The notes: generated by a model not told the origin, from the sequence alone. A stretch of DNA of 64,000 bases from Silene conica (GCA_029255685.2 CM055317.2:76249460-76313459), one strand, 5' to 3'; shown: positions 11,008 to 23,358, counted from the stretch's first letter. Numbers and translations are program-made.

Positions 11008-11040
11008 CAACCACAGAGCGACATATCAGCTCTGTGGTTG
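11008..11040. repeat. perfect 12-bp stem hairpin
   Basis: Arms CAACCACAGAGC (11008-11019) and GCTCTGTGGTTG (11029-11040) surround a 9-nt loop. It is GC-richer than its surroundings and preceded by an A-run. It is short for a miRNA precursor and could be a relic of a transposon end. Confidence 0.6.
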
Positions 11041-11448
11041 TTGCTTTAATAAATTAGATTCTTGAATGGTAGACACTAGACTATTTAAGTGCGGATACTC
11101 ATTATTTTTTCTAATGCAAGATGGCTAGATTAACCGAGGAAGCTATACATAACCATCATCGGGGTTATAGTTTCTTATAGCACAAAATATACTTAATCAG
11201 TTAATCTACCTATGGTTTTTCTAAAATATGGCCTGCTAAGGACGCATGTTAAGGGAATTTAAATGAAGCGTTTAACAATAAATTCGACATCGGAATATGG
11301 AAAGTGTTTTGTTATTTCAATTTTCCATGATATTTATCATAAAATTTTCCATTTAAGTCTCTTTAATATGTGCACTTAGGACACATACATATTTAAAAAA
11401 CAGATAGTGTATTTAAGTGTACTTACAATATCATCAAAATATATCCAT

Positions 11449-11630
11449 GACCCCTTAGTCAACTGATGAGTTCATTGTTCTAACTTAATCAGAGGTCACG
11501 TGTTCGAGCCTCTATCGGATGCAGTCATGCAATAATGTTAAAGCTCACAAGGAATAATTTCCCTATCCTATTAATCTTATCCGACTTGAATCCAAACTAA
11601 ATAAGATAGTCTACCAGAAAAACACAATAT
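11449..11630 (+). mobile_element. possible tRNA-derived SINE remnant
   Basis: TAGTCAACTGA resembles a pol III A box and TGTTCGAGCCTC a B box, about 40 nt apart as in tRNA-derived SINEs. The downstream body has no coding. Both boxes deviate from consensus and I see no clear A-tail or target duplication, so this is a weak call. Confidence 0.35.
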
Positions 11631-12101
11631 CATCACAATATAAACAATTAAAGAGGATCAAAGTTAGAACCCACAAAGTCAATTAAATTAGTAAAAATTG
11701 GACCAACCAACATAAAATCAGCAGGACAATAATTGGAAAGTTGAAACATGTGGAGCTTTAAATAGATGAACAAATGAATGAATGTAAAAGCTCTGTAATA
11801 AAAGATTCAGGCTTTAAAGCTAAAGATTAAAGTTTCTTAGCTCTTAAGTTGTGAAATTAATGAATCAAAATCAGACCATTGCTTGTGCTTTCATGTTATG
11901 TATATGCATGCTCAGTCAAAAGAAACTTTTTTATTTGACTTTTTTTATTTATTTATTTTAAAGATTCATAGATACGAGCATGTCAAACTTTATTCCCGCC
12001 TATGATCATAACATAAATAATCTTTAAGATAATAAATTTTACGGAAATTTTTATGTTATTTTCCAACTTTAACAAATTATGGTGAAAAAGGCTATAGTCA
12101 G

Positions 12102-12978
12102 ATATACATTGGATATGGAAAAATCCATATATGACCAAACACGTTACGCCACGTAGATAACCCAACTTAAACCACAATGGTTTGTTTTAGGGTAGTTTAG
12201 TAATTTTACAAGTCTAATTAACATGTAGTTAGTATTAATTTAGGAAATTTTGTTATTTTGTTTAAATTTTATTCTCTTAACAAAATTGAATGACTTTATT
12301 TGTAAACTAAATATTTTTGTAATAGGTAGTAGAATCAATTAATATTTTTGGACTTTATTTTTTAATTTTTTGTTTTAGTTAGTAATTAATCAATAATAAT
12401 AATAATTTTTTATTTTCGAACTTTTTTTTTAAAAAAATAAAATCGGTTTAGTTATTGATAAAAATTAATATTCTGGAAAGTATTATTCTGGAATTTAATA
12501 TTTTTTCGTTTTAATTAGTTATAAAATATTCTATGTGTATTTCGGATTAATTAAATTTCCTGGACTAGTTTTATTTTGAATTTTATAAAATTTTGTTTTA
12601 GTTAGTATGTAATTATAATTGATTTCCAAAATATTAATAAAATAAAATAAACGAATCCATTAATTAAAATACGAAAAAAATTAATTTCCAGAATTTTAAT
12701 TTACAAAAGAATATTAATAAAATACAAAAATAAAAAACATCTAAAAAAAAAAAAAATAATTTCTAACAGAATAATAATAAAATACAAAAAAACCGTGTAA
12801 ATTAATTAAATACAAAAACAAAATTCTAAAATATTTTTTGAGCTTTTAACAATTTTTTCTTAATTAGCATTGTGTAAATTAACTATGATTATACACTAAC
12901 TCATGTAAATTAACTATGATTATACACGTGGCGTGATGTGATTGGTCGTGTATGGGCTTTTCCATTCAGATGTATATT
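12102..12978. mobile_element. inverted-repeat element, about 0.88 kb
   Basis: The left arm (about 12102-12153, ATATACATTGGATATGG then TATATGACCAAACACG and CGCCACG) reappears inverted at about 12926-12978 (CGTGGCG, GATTGGTCGTGTATGG, CATTCAGATGTATAT). The interior is extremely AT-rich and non-coding. Close to the right arm a 22-bp word (TGTAAATTAACT then ATGATTATACAC) occurs twice, at 12876 and 12904. Target duplications are not obvious; arm length suggests a Mutator-like or foldback element. Confidence 0.5.
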
Positions 12979-13575
12979 AGCATCGTACATCTAATACAAA
13001 ATTAACTAAGCTTACATAGTTACATGCAATATTTTTTGAGCTTTTAACAATTTTTTCTTGCACTACTATAATTTTTTAATGTTAAAATTAAAATCACTGA
13101 ATTTTATATGCATTATTGTTGAGTTTCAATATATTGTTTCGATTTACAATTTTTTTATAAAGACGCTCAAATTCTTTTCAAAAAGCTCGTAAAATAATTC
13201 TTTGTTATATAGCTCGAAATCTATCCTACCAAATGTATAAATCTGGTTGTATAATCCTCTAATTATAAATTTCTTCCGCATATTTTAATTTAATACTATA
13301 TAATTTCGTTTTAATATACTACTTGGTATCACCTGACGGCTGATGACATCATAATACCGTCTTATTTTCCAACAGTGTTATAATATCATACTACGTAATG
13401 TAAGATTCCGATATCAAAACACCATAGACATTAAAGATAATAAATTTATATGTTATATTGATACTACATGTCGTCGAACAAGATAAATTATAGTAATATT
13501 ACAATAATGTATGATATCACCGGATGTCACCGTCTCATTTTCCGACGACTAAATAAAGAGGACCGATGAAAATAA
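12979..13575. other. AT-rich 3' flank of the NAC gene
   Basis: No gene seen. A word of about 33 bp (ATATTTTTTGAGCTTTTAAC and following) at 13028 repeats the one at 12830. 13320-13560 contains two related copies of a short sequence around TATCACCTGACGGCTGATGAC and TATCACCGGATGTCACCG. Confidence 0.4.
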
Positions 13576-15994
13576 CTACGGAGAATAATAACTATTTCCT
13601 TCACTATAATTGGTTTTACAATGAGAAGAAGGCTTATAGTTAGAATTGGATGAAGATGTTGGAGAATAAGAACCATAATGCGTAGAAGAAGAGCCAGCAT
13701 TATATGCAGAACTCGTAGGTGATGAACAAATAATATTATCACTACATTGCTCTTCCTGTAACGTACTCGAATCCGACAACTCCCCGTTTCTTTTCTTTTG
13801 GTATACATTGTAAATCACCCAATTTTGCACCTCATTTTCATCCTGCATCAACAAAATACTTTTCGTTAAACAAAACATTTATAACCGTCGCAAGCAAGAA
13901 AGGTTTGATCAATTATTTATACAATTTATACAATTGAAGTACTTAGCCTGTTTAATTAATTGTTGCTACATTCGATTCTTTGAAATTGTCTTACTTTTTA
14001 CTTGGTATTCTTTACTCGATTTTAAAAAGAATAGAGGTAACATATGATCGGTTGTCTAAATAAGATTGTGTGAATAATATAGTTGGTTTTATTAGTATTT
14101 TCGATCTAAACTGAACTCAACTTAGCTATTATTTTTTACCAACCCAACAACAATGAACAATACCTAAAACTTGTAACAATCTAAACCGTATCCGATAGAT
14201 TATTACTCTCATTAAACTCGACTTTTCATGACAATGATGGATATGTTTACAGTTTACGACTCTGTTTGGTAAACAATATATTGACCAAATTTCAGCATAT
14301 TTGAGACATTTAACATGTTTGACTTAGCAATATGCTATTTAGAGTGTTTGGTTAATGATATATTGAAATAGTATATCAGAGTCCAATATGTTATTTTACA
14401 ATATGCTACTCTTACCAGCATATTGGATTAACATAATAGAAAGAAAAAAAATTATCTTATTTACCCTCTTAATAAAATACTAACATTCCTTTTATATATT
14501 TAATAAATAATTTTTCATATCCTTATATGTCATTTTATAAAGATTTTAGACAATCTGTTAATCTAAACGGTCAATTATCAAACACCTCTTCTGCTAAATA
14601 AATCTGCTAGTCAAATCCACTTTTGAAATATGCTTTTGCCAATATTAATCCGCTGTTTACCAAACAGGCCTACAAATTACCATATGAAACCCAACCATGA
14701 ACCATATAATATCCCAATGTCAATTCTATTTGCCAGTTTCTCATAAATAATAAAGAGGGTAAACAAATGATAGGGACAGAGAAGACGTTACATTGGAATC
14801 TAAGCTGTATTCATACAAGCGCCATGCCGTCCGACGTCCATTAGGGGACATCCCTTCATAAAACACGAATGGTTTCTTCAAACCTTGGGTAAACATTCCC
14901 ATGGAATTAACTGTAGAAGGAGCTGATATTTGCTTTGTTGGACTAGTCGGCTTCCAGTAACCACTGCGTGTCATTATTCTTTTACTTCTTTGTTTCTTAT
15001 TACTGAAGAAATACCTTCTTTCTTCTGCATTACCTACACAAACAACATCAATAACTCAAACCCAGTCCCAAAAACCATACATTTGCGTTACGAGTTAATT
15101 TTCGACAACAAGTCCATTACATTAAGTAATTTATCGGATTTTTTTTTTGAAACTCAAACATGTACCAAACATGAGTCCACGTTATCATTTCTGATATATG
15201 CCAGAATATAGCAGAATGTTTCGGGTTATGCAGGAAGTCTGTCATTATTGTAGGGTTTTTATAAGTCTTTTAGTTATCCCAGATAACGATTAGGTACATG
15301 AACAACTCATCTGTCTGGTTATAAATTTGAAAAATAAAAACCAAGAAATGATAACGTGGACCTATTTTGATAAATAAGTTGAAACCTGCACTATTTTGTT
15401 AAACGGTTTGACTTTCAGAATTTTTTGCTTAAATGGTTTTAAAACTCAAACTATTTAACAAAATAGGACGAGTTTCAAACTATTTATTAGAAAAGGGTCA
15501 CGTCATCGTTTCTGCATTCTTTTTAGAACTGTCAGTTGTCGCTGTCCCAGATAGCCACAAGTTCTAAATTTTTTTTAAAAAAAAGAATAATTTAGAGATG
15601 ATGCATGACGTGAAACCATTTTTTATAAATAGTTTGAAAGCAGTTGTATTTTGTTAAATAGTTTAGGTATCAAACCCATTAAAGCAAACAAATCCAAATT
15701 TCAACCCGAATTCATGGTAAATGCAGGATGAAAAGGATAGGATCATAGGATGAAGCATTAAGAAGGAAGAAAAGATGAAGTTAGAGAAGTAGTGTAGGTA
15801 CCAGGCAAGTCCCAAGGATCAAAGTTGTGCAAGACAATTTGAGGAATAACAGAAGCAGGAAGTGAAAGACCAAAAACCTTGCATCGCAAATACTCGAACA
15901 AAAGTTCTTCATCGGTCGGATGGAATCGGAGTCCGGGTGGTAATCTCTTCAAACCTTTCCCTAAAATATTATGATGATTATTCTCCATTTTCAC
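13576..15994 (-). CDS. NAC-domain transcription factor, three exons, 233 aa
   Basis: Exon 1 is 15994-15802, exon 2 15033-14792, exon 3 13842-13576 (stop TAG). Introns start GT and end AG, and the phases fit (193+242+267 = 702 nt). NAC subdomains run in order: A LPPGLRFHPTDEELLFEYL; B SLPASVIPQI..FDPWDLPG; C ERRYFFSNKKQRSKRIMTRS-GYWKPTSP; D GLKKPFVFYEGMSPNGRRTAWRLYEY; E NWVIYNVYQKKR. The first intron splits the Gly codon after DPWDLP, the usual NAC position. The Ser/Tyr/Asn-rich C-terminal tail is about 70 residues, short for the family. NAC proteins bind DNA as dimers in the nucleus. Sequence resembles the ANAC083/VNI2-like branch, but subdomains C-D are divergent (GYWKPT for GYWKAT, WRLYEY for WxMHEY), so I give no symbol. 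The start could also be the second Met, two codons in. Confidence 0.9.
14263..14666. mobile_element. inverted-repeat MITE, TGTTTGGTAAAC family, in NAC intron 2
   Basis: Ends TGTTTGGTAAACA and TGTTTACCAAACA are inverted. It lies in the second NAC intron (13843-14791), about 125 bp from the exon 2 boundary. Related sequence occurs at 26900-27348 and, enlarged, at about 34615-35795. Non-coding. Confidence 0.6.
15350..15507. mobile_element. foldback MITE in NAC intron 1
   Basis: The left arm (GATAACGTGGACC.., TATTTTGTTAAACGGTTTGA) pairs with the right arm (TTTAACAAAATAGG, GGGTCACGTCATC) over some 65 bp per side. A diverged half copy follows at about 15604-15665. It sits wholly inside the first NAC intron (15034-15801) and does not touch the splice sites. 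Confidence 0.65.
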
Positions 15995-16279
15995 AAGATT
16001 ATAAGAAAACCTAAGAAGCTAAGGTTTAAGATATATAGGTACAGTTTTGTATATCAAATATACGCATGCATCATGCATGTAATTGTGATAAATTCACGTA
16101 TATATACTAAATAATCACTCTTTATTACTACTGCGTGGCAGGCAATATATTGTATAATTAAAGTTGTTATCTGCTTATATTTTTATTTTTTGTTGAACCC
16201 TCTTTTTTTTCTTCGCCTTTTTTTGGAAGATCCTTTCTCCTGCTGATTAAGAAATTTAAGAAAAGAGGGTAAGATGTAA
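15995..16279 (-). promoter_or_regulatory. NAC promoter region with TATA box and RY motifs
   Basis: Reading on the minus strand, TATATATA at about 16099-16106 lies some 105 nt before the ATG and suits a TATA box. Two CATGCA (RY) words sit at 16065-16070 and 16072-16077. RY motifs bind B3-domain factors such as ABI3/FUS3 in seed genes; their use here is inference, and they may lie in the transcript leader. A MITE cluster begins just upstream. Confidence 0.4.
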
Positions 16280-17979
16280 GAGCATCTCCATTGAACAACT
16301 CCAACACATGGTAGCTTGGTCTGCCGGTTCGGTTTTTTAAGCTATTTTGCTCTTCGATTACAAATCGCTCCAATAGCAAGTTACAACACTTTCTAGCTAT
16401 ATGGGTCCCACCATAAAATTTTCCTCCAATGGAAAGTTTACTTTTTATTTACTTTTTATTTTTTTTAAACCAAGCTACATGCTTGATAGAGCTACAATGT
16501 TCATAAGAGCATCTCCAATGGTTGAGCAAAAGGACTAGCTTGCAATTTATAAAAGTTTCAAGCTAGTTGTTTGACCATTGGAGAACTTCAAATTAAGAGC
16601 CTCCACAATGGTAAGCTAGTTGCTACTAGTTTACCATTGCCACATCATTTTTTTAAGCTAAAACAATTTCAAACTACAATGTACCCCAATGGTTTAGCTA
16701 ACTTATTAGAGCAACTCCAATGACAAGGTAAAAAACTTTCTAGCTTGCTTTGCTCCATATATTTTCCAAGCAAAAAATCTTTCAAGCTACAATATGCTTT
16801 AATGGTAAACTACAATAAATGTAGCTTAAAAAGACCCACTAACAAATAAATATTACAATTAAATTATTTTGTTGGTTTTTATTTATTTATTTTATTAATT
16901 TTAATTGTCAAGCTATGTAGCTTGACAAAGCTACACCCGTTTATAAGCAATACGTATTTTTTGTAATCCAATGGTAAACATACCGCTTGATAATTTACGG
17001 TATTTGCAAGCAGGTCCTTAGGGGAAACCATTGAAGTTGCTCTTATAGTAGCTTGATTAGACCCACTTAACATACTTTTATAATTATTTATTCAATTTCC
17101 AAATTTCCAACATAAAATTAAAACTTTATTAATATGACATAATTTTTCTATTGGTTACATATATCTAATGGGTCCATTTAAGCAAGTAGCTCTATGGAGC
17201 TACTAGCTTGAAATTTTTTGAGCAAAGCTAGTCTACTTGGACAACTTCAATGGTTAAACTACTAGCTTACAATTTTATAAAATTGCAAGCAAGTCCTCAA
17301 GCTAAACCATTGGAGATGCTCTAACTAGCTTAGTTTGAGCAACTAGCTACATGGAGCTAGTAGCTCAAATGGACCCACAAAGAGATATGTGTCAATTCAA
17401 TAAATATATATATTAGAGCATTTCCAATGGTTACCCATAAGGACTTGCTTGCAAATAAAAAAAATTCTAAGCTAGTAGCTTGACCATTGGAGCACTTCTC
17501 ATGAAGTAGCTTAAAATGAGCTACTAGCTCCATGGAGCTAGAGCTCAAATGGTCCCACAAAGAAAGTTACCAATTACAATTATACATGTGGAAATATGTA
17601 TAACATGTAATTATATTTTTTGAAATATTGTTGTGCATTTAGTAAACATATGGGTCCGTTTAAGCCACAACACCATTGTTGTAGTTTATCGCTAAACGTG
17701 TTGTAGCTTAAAAATCCTAGTTGGCAAAGGTAAGCTAGTACCAACTAGCTTACCATTGGAGATGCTCTTACATTTAAGCAACAACTCTTATAGCTAAAAC
17801 ATTGGAGTAACATGTAGTTTAAAAATGTTGTAGCTCAAAATGTGATGTGGCAAAGGTAAGCTTACCATTGGAGATGCTCTAAGCTACATCATTTATTTCA
17901 TACTTCAATGGTAAACTACTTGCTTACAATTTTTATAAAATTGCAAGCAAGTCCCTAAAACAAACCATTGGAGATGCTC
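16280..17979. mobile_element. five nested Tourist-like MITEs
   Basis: All share ends like GAGCATCTCCAATGG and CCATTGGAGATGCTC and have TAA or TTA duplications. A: 16280-17979 (TAA). B inside A: 16507-17879 (TAA). D inside B: 16598-17321 (TAA). C inside D: 16709-17042 (TTA, with slightly different ends GAGCAACTCC/GTTGCTC). E inside B: 17416-17767 (TTA). The uninterrupted relative at 28213-28536 supports the A/B junction, and the relative at 41222-41977, in opposite orientation, supports the D/C junction. Non-coding; 3-bp TWA duplications fit PIF/Harbinger MITEs. Confidence 0.85.
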
Positions 17980-17982
17980 TAA

Positions 17983-19457
17983 TTTGTTTTAAGGGTTTTT
18001 TGTCTAACACCACCTTTAAAATTTTTTTTCTTCCAAACACCACCTTTAAAACAATAATTTGTCAAACACCACCTTTAATAATTTTTTTTTTGTCAATCAC
18101 CACATTTTGGCCAAAGTTTCAGCGTTTGTGATGGGGTGACTTTCAGTCGATGTTCGAGATAGCAAACGAGGTCGGTTTAGAGTGTTCTTGAACTCGTTGG
18201 AAAGGTGGGAGTACAGGCTTTCCAACGGTTGTCAACACGGTGGTCAAAGATGTCCTTATGTGGGGTAGATTGATGTGTAAAGTACTAGTCCTCATTATTA
18301 GTGTAGCCTCTTTATCTGACTCGAGAAACCAATCCCTTGATTTAATTTATGGAAATTTTTGTTTTGGGGCTTTGTAATTCGAAAAGACGTGTATTATACG
18401 CTATAGATTGAGCCGTTCGCAAAGTGCATAAAGTCATGTTTTTTCCTAATTTTTCTACCACATGTCCTACCGATGTTTTGCACACGGACACCCTATTCAA
18501 TTTTAGCTCCAAAATGACAAGCATCAATCCATTTTTAACGAGTATTTATTTATTTTCGGAAATTGATTTATTGCACACGAAAACCTCAAATGTTCTATGT
18601 TACTCCTCACAAAATCTATGTGACCGACTAAACAAGATCCGAGATGCATTGACAATTTGACATCCAAGTGATCTAACTACAACTCTACAAGTCAAATACA
18701 ATTGCGTTTGATTTTATGTATTAAATTTAGCCATGGGATGGACTAGATGACGACTTATTAACTCCTGATTTATATAGTAAATCATTATCAGGGTCGGCTT
18801 TAAGTGGTGTCTGCTGAGTCAAATGACAATGGCCTAAGTTTAGAAGAGCTCTATTAAAGTGAAACTAGAATTTGTGATTTTGTCGAATAAAATTTATTAC
18901 ATGTAAATATCAAAAAAGGGACGTGGACAGGTGGTTTAGTGGTTACCCTGGCACATGCAAATTACAAAGATCAATTACAAAAATGACGTGAAAATGTTAA
19001 AAATCGAAACTTTATAAATATAAAAGGGTAACGTTAGATTATGGAGAAATGACACATAAAGTGGTAAGTTTTGTTGAATATGGGACTTGCCTGTGTATCC
19101 CACAAAGCTTTTCCTTAAAATTGCGAAACTTTTTACAATTTCACAGATTATGAAAGTAAATGTTTAAGTAAACAATAAAATCAGATAAATGTGTTAGTAA
19201 AGTACCCAAAAAGCCATGCATTTTTTTTAAAAAAACAAGTAGTGGTTTGTTTGTTAACTTTAGGTACATACTTTCCTTCATTGCTAAGAATGTCGCTTTT
19301 CAATGCATAGTTGTATACTCATGTAGTCATGCTCCGCCGTAAATCATTGAGTATATGCAATCACAATCCACAAATTTGTTCCATGCATATAAACGTAAGC
19401 TCCATCAATATATAGTACAGACTAGGGAGTATATAATAATGTTGCTTGTATCACGAC
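17983..19457. other. intergenic with a short tandem repeat
   Basis: 18005-18112 has four imperfect copies of a 25-35 bp unit with the core CACCACCTTTAAAA or close variants separated by T-runs. 18113-18300 has balanced composition but no gene. The rest is AT-rich with no supported gene. Confidence 0.5.
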
Positions 19458-19966
19458 TAGGGCTGTTAATGAGACGAGACAGCTCGCGAGCAACTCGAGA
19501 TCGACTTGGTCAAAGCTCGGGTTCAGCTCGACTCGAGCTCGGGTTCAGCTCGAGAGTTTAACGAGACAAGCCGAACAAATGTTGGCTCGACTTGAAAAGC
19601 TCGCGAGCGGGTGGAACATTTGAGATTACATAAGATATTAATCATATTTTATAAAAATATGCTCATATTTTATAAAAGTATTTTATCATTATTATATCTT
19701 TGTATCATAATATCTTGTTGATTTGCTAAATATTTTAACATGTAATATTCGAACCTTGTTATTGAAAATATCGTAAGAAAAATTTAAAAATATACAATTT
19801 TATATAGGCTCGATTTGGCTCGAGTTTGGCTCGAGCTCGTGTTAAAACTCGCAAGCTTTATTCAAGCTCGGGTTAGATCGGCTTGAGCTCGAGCTCGAGT
19901 TTTAGTAATCGAGCACAAGCCGAACAAAGCCAAGCTCGGGCTCGGCTCGACTCGTTAACACCCCTA
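19458..19966. mobile_element. hAT-type MITE rich in GAGCTCGAG words, 509 bp
   Basis: Ends TAGGGCTGTTAA and TTAACACCCCTA are hAT-like inverted repeats. The flanks ATCACGAC (19450-19457) and AACACGAC (19967-19974) match in seven of eight bases, the 8-bp hAT duplication. Both subterminal parts contain repeated AGCTCGAGCTCG-type words that fold on each other; the middle is AT-rich. Non-coding. Confidence 0.82.
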
Positions 19967-20139
19967 AACACGACTACCGGCTACGGCCTGTCGGCATAGG
20001 GCATGATCGATTGATCGGTATCGCTGTAGCAAACCTTCTAGTGGTCCATGTCAAAACTTTGTTTCTTGACAGGTTAATTACATGAGAAATTTATTTATAT
20101 GTTTGATTATCGTACATACACATCAGTCAATAAGAAATT

Positions 20140-20690
20140 GGGATATTTTATATGGTACCTCTCAATTTTTCGACTTTTTACATGATACCCTGTATTTTTT
20201 AAAACATACATGGTACCCCTAATTGTTGTCATTATCACTACGTGTACGCCTAAACTTTATTTTCCGTCAACTAAACTCATTTTTAAGCGTTAAATGACTA
20301 CTTAGGCGCATAATCAAACTTGACATTTATCATCACATGACATAAGTACTCTAGTAGAATTAATATCTATTCTTTGGACGTGATAATTTGGCAAAGATCA
20401 ATAATTTTTCCTTCACCTTTTTTTTAGCCCATATATATCTATAAATATTAGGATCGAGATGGATATTGAGTCTAATAGAGTCCTGATGTCATGTGATGAT
20501 AAATGACAAGTTACCTTACGCGTTCAAGTTATCACTTAAAGCTTAAAAATGAGTTTAATTGACGCAAAATAAAGTTTAGTGGTACACGTAGTGATAATGA
20601 CAACAATTAGGGGTACCATATATATTTTAAAAAGTGTAGGGGTACCATGTAGAAAGTCAAAAAATTAAGAAGTACCATGTAGAATATCCC
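20140..20690. mobile_element. Mutator-like foldback MITE with about 200-bp inverted repeats
   Basis: The first roughly 200 bases (20140-20345) reappear inverted at about 20485-20690, from GGGATATTTTATATGGTACC to GGTACC..GAATATCCC. The 9-bp duplication TAAGAAATT flanks it at 20131-20139 and 20691-20699. Long inverted repeats with a 9-bp duplication are Mutator signatures. No coding sequence remains between the arms. Confidence 0.9.
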
Positions 20691-20949
20691 TAAGAAATTT
20701 GTAGGTTTGATTATTGAAATAACGTAAGAATGAAAATTTGATCTCCGGTCGTATCTGTACACGAAATAAAATTCGTAATAATGTTTCATGTTTGATTTCA
20801 ACGGTTATTTGTTGTTATCAAAATTTAATAAGTTATAGTTATTGCATATTTGCATGTTACGGTGAAATGATATTTTAAGTTGACATGTTCGTCACATATA
20901 AAAATAACTATTTTTTTCATGGTTTCTATTGTGGTTTTGGAAGGATAGG

Positions 20950-21622
20950 CTAGGTAGCACCAAAACGGACACGGACGAACAAGGATACGGGACACGACAT
21001 CCCATAAAATTTAGAACACGGGACACGACATTAAAATATAATAAAATATACTCCCTCCTATTCTGAATAACTGTCACATTTGCCGTTTTTGTCTAGTCAC
21101 GTAAATGTCATTACATTTTGGGACATTGTTTATACTTATTTTATTCACTTTAATCTACAATAATATCCCACCTTACCTCACAACAATACTTATTTTAATC
21201 ACCTCTACTCACAATAATAATCAATAATACACTCTCTCTCTCTCATCTTCCCACCCCACACATTACTTTACATTAAACAAATGAATTCCTTAATTCCCGT
21301 ACCCAACCCGAAATGGGACAGTTATTGGTAATAGGAGGGAGTATATTTTATGGTTATAAATAACGTATAATTTTATTTTTATCATGTATTTGAAGTTAAA
21401 ATCTAAACAAGTAAAGATACAATTCGACCTTTATTATAATTAATTCTCATTTTTCCACCCAAATTCATCTTTTAGTCGATTTTTTTTAAAATTTGATTCC
21501 TTGTCTAAACTATAATATGTTTAGACATGTGTCCAATGAGTGTCGGGTGTCTGAGTGTCGGACACGGTATCGAACACGGGACGACTAATTAGGAGAAGTG
21601 TCCGTGCTACACTGCTACCTAG
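20950..21622. mobile_element. terminal-inverted-repeat element split by a Stowaway MITE
   Basis: Ends CTAGGTAGC and GCTACCTAG with nearby GGACACGGAC and GTGTCCGTGC give an inverted repeat of about 25 bp. Internal words (GACACG, GTGTCGG) recur in both halves. The insertion at 21051-21341 splits it. The target duplication is unclear, so the superfamily (Mutator or other) is unsettled. Confidence 0.6.
21051..21341. mobile_element. Stowaway (Tc1/mariner) MITE, 291 bp
   Basis: Ends CTCCCTCCTATTC and AATAGGAGGGAG are typical Stowaway inverted repeats, with TA on both sides (21049-21050, 21342-21343). It contains a (CT)n stretch near 21233. Non-coding. Confidence 0.9.
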
Positions 21623-22669
21623 AGAATATGATGGTTTTAATGTAAAGTTTGATTATTTTACTAATTCATCGGTTAATCCATAAAATTGGAGGCAGCTTTA
21701 ATTTTTCTTTCTTCTCGTCAATGCTGATGGTGCCTAGTTATGGAACTTTGTAGTTTGTACATAAATTGAATATTTTAGGTCAAAATAATTGTAAACTCAA
21801 TAAAAGTAATGTATGTCAATAATCTTATGTTAAATATCGGCAAGTCCTATTTTTTGTTCCATTTCGGTCATGTCCGGAGCAAAAAATTCAGGTTTGATCT
21901 TGTCCAGGACCGGAACGTTTTGGTTTAGAATCAATCCATTAAACTTACTTTTTCAATATTCAATCTGGTCCGATCCGGTCCGAACCTATCTTGGATTGTT
22001 GTATAGCCCTAGTTGAAAAGGCTCTAGTGGTACACTAAAACAGTAGTAAAACTGCATCATGATTCATGAATTCATGATTCATGACCAATAGCTAGCTTCT
22101 CTATAATGGATCGAGTGGGCTCTACTTGGGCTGGTACCTTTGGCCCAATAGCTTCTTTTTGAGTAATTGGCCCATTAGTTTAATTGTCGTCAAATCATAA
22201 ATTCAGAATACAAATTGTAGTGTAAGACAATTTTATGCATAAGAACAACCCAATAGCAAAAAGTAATTTTATTTTCTTTTATTTTTGAAATTTACCCTAA
22301 AATTATTTTTCATTCTTAATTTTGTTAAGAAAAAAATTTGATCACCGATACTACCCCTAGACAATTTAGAAACTTCATCTTAACTCTTTAATTTCAGGGA
22401 TAAAGTAGGTATTTAATCACTTTTCCTAAAATCTCTAATTTAGAAATAGAAAGGAATTCGAACAAAAAAAAATGAAAAAAAAAAATATTTATTTACTATT
22501 AATTTTTTGTATATTACCCAGTCTGGATTTGAGCCGGGTTAGATCATTAGGGCTCTAATATTTTTCTTAACGGGTTTTAACGCTCCTTCATCCCTAGTGT
22601 TTAAAGTCAATATCTCTAATTAAGTTAGAATAACTTCTTACCTATTAGTCTAGCGGTTCATAAATACTA

Positions 22670-22758
22670 CTCCCTTCGTCTCAGTCATATGTTTACACTT
22701 CCTTTATTTTTCCATCACAAAATAAAAAAATGTGAACATATCACCGGGACAGAGGAAG
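22670..22758. mobile_element. very short Stowaway-like MITE, 89 bp
   Basis: CTCCCTTCGTCTCAG and CATATGTT near the left end pair with AACATATCACCGGGAC and AGAGGAAG at the right end. TA flanks both sides (22668-22669, 22759-22760). It is almost only terminal inverted repeats. Confidence 0.7.
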
Positions 22759-23158
22759 TACAATGTAAACATGTTTATTTATAACAAACACCTAATATTC
22801 CAAACTTTTGAGTCCGAAAATACTATAACTATAAACAATTAATAATAATATTCGAAGGCCACACATTGGGGACATTATGTATTTGGTCCTTAAAACATAA
22901 GAGGAAATTAGGTGATAGGTCTTTATAAGACAACTCTTAACATTACATATGTGTCACTTGTTTTACAAATTTATGTCTTTTTCTGATTTACAAACAATTC
23001 ATTTCTCGTGATCGGTCTCTCTTAAGTCTTCCACCATTGACCTTTTTTCGTCATCTCCGTACGTGATACATTTAAGTTTAAATGTATGCAAATGAGCAAT
23101 AAAAGTTACCAACAACGTACTGGACAAAAATTATCCGGAGTAATTACTAGAATGGAGT

Positions 23159-23358
23159 ATTATTTATTTTCAATTTTTTTCTAATGCAGAGAAATATAAA
23201 CAGACAATTTTCATGTATGATAGGGGTGTTACTCCCTTGCTTTATTTCTTTACCTTTGTATTTTTTGCGTAAAATTTAATTGTGATTTATTTGATAGATA
23301 CTTCTTGGTATTGTTTTGCGAATCTATCATCAATAAAATGCCCTAATTAAAAAAAAAA
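23159..23358 (+). mobile_element. possible LINE 3' end with A-tail
   Basis: TTTGTATTTTTTGCG, then ATCATCAATAAAATGCCCTA and an A-run form the kind of 3' end seen on many plant L1 elements. No coding part remains. Weak call based on the tail only. Confidence 0.4.

Larger units (their letters stand above)
9401..12101. other. AT-rich intergenic DNA
   Basis: No gene seen. Items: a (TA)n run around 9681-9707; poly-T-rich DNA at 10100-10300; a perfect 12-bp hairpin at 11008-11040; a possible SINE at 11449-11630. No open frame here resembles a protein. Confidence 0.5.
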
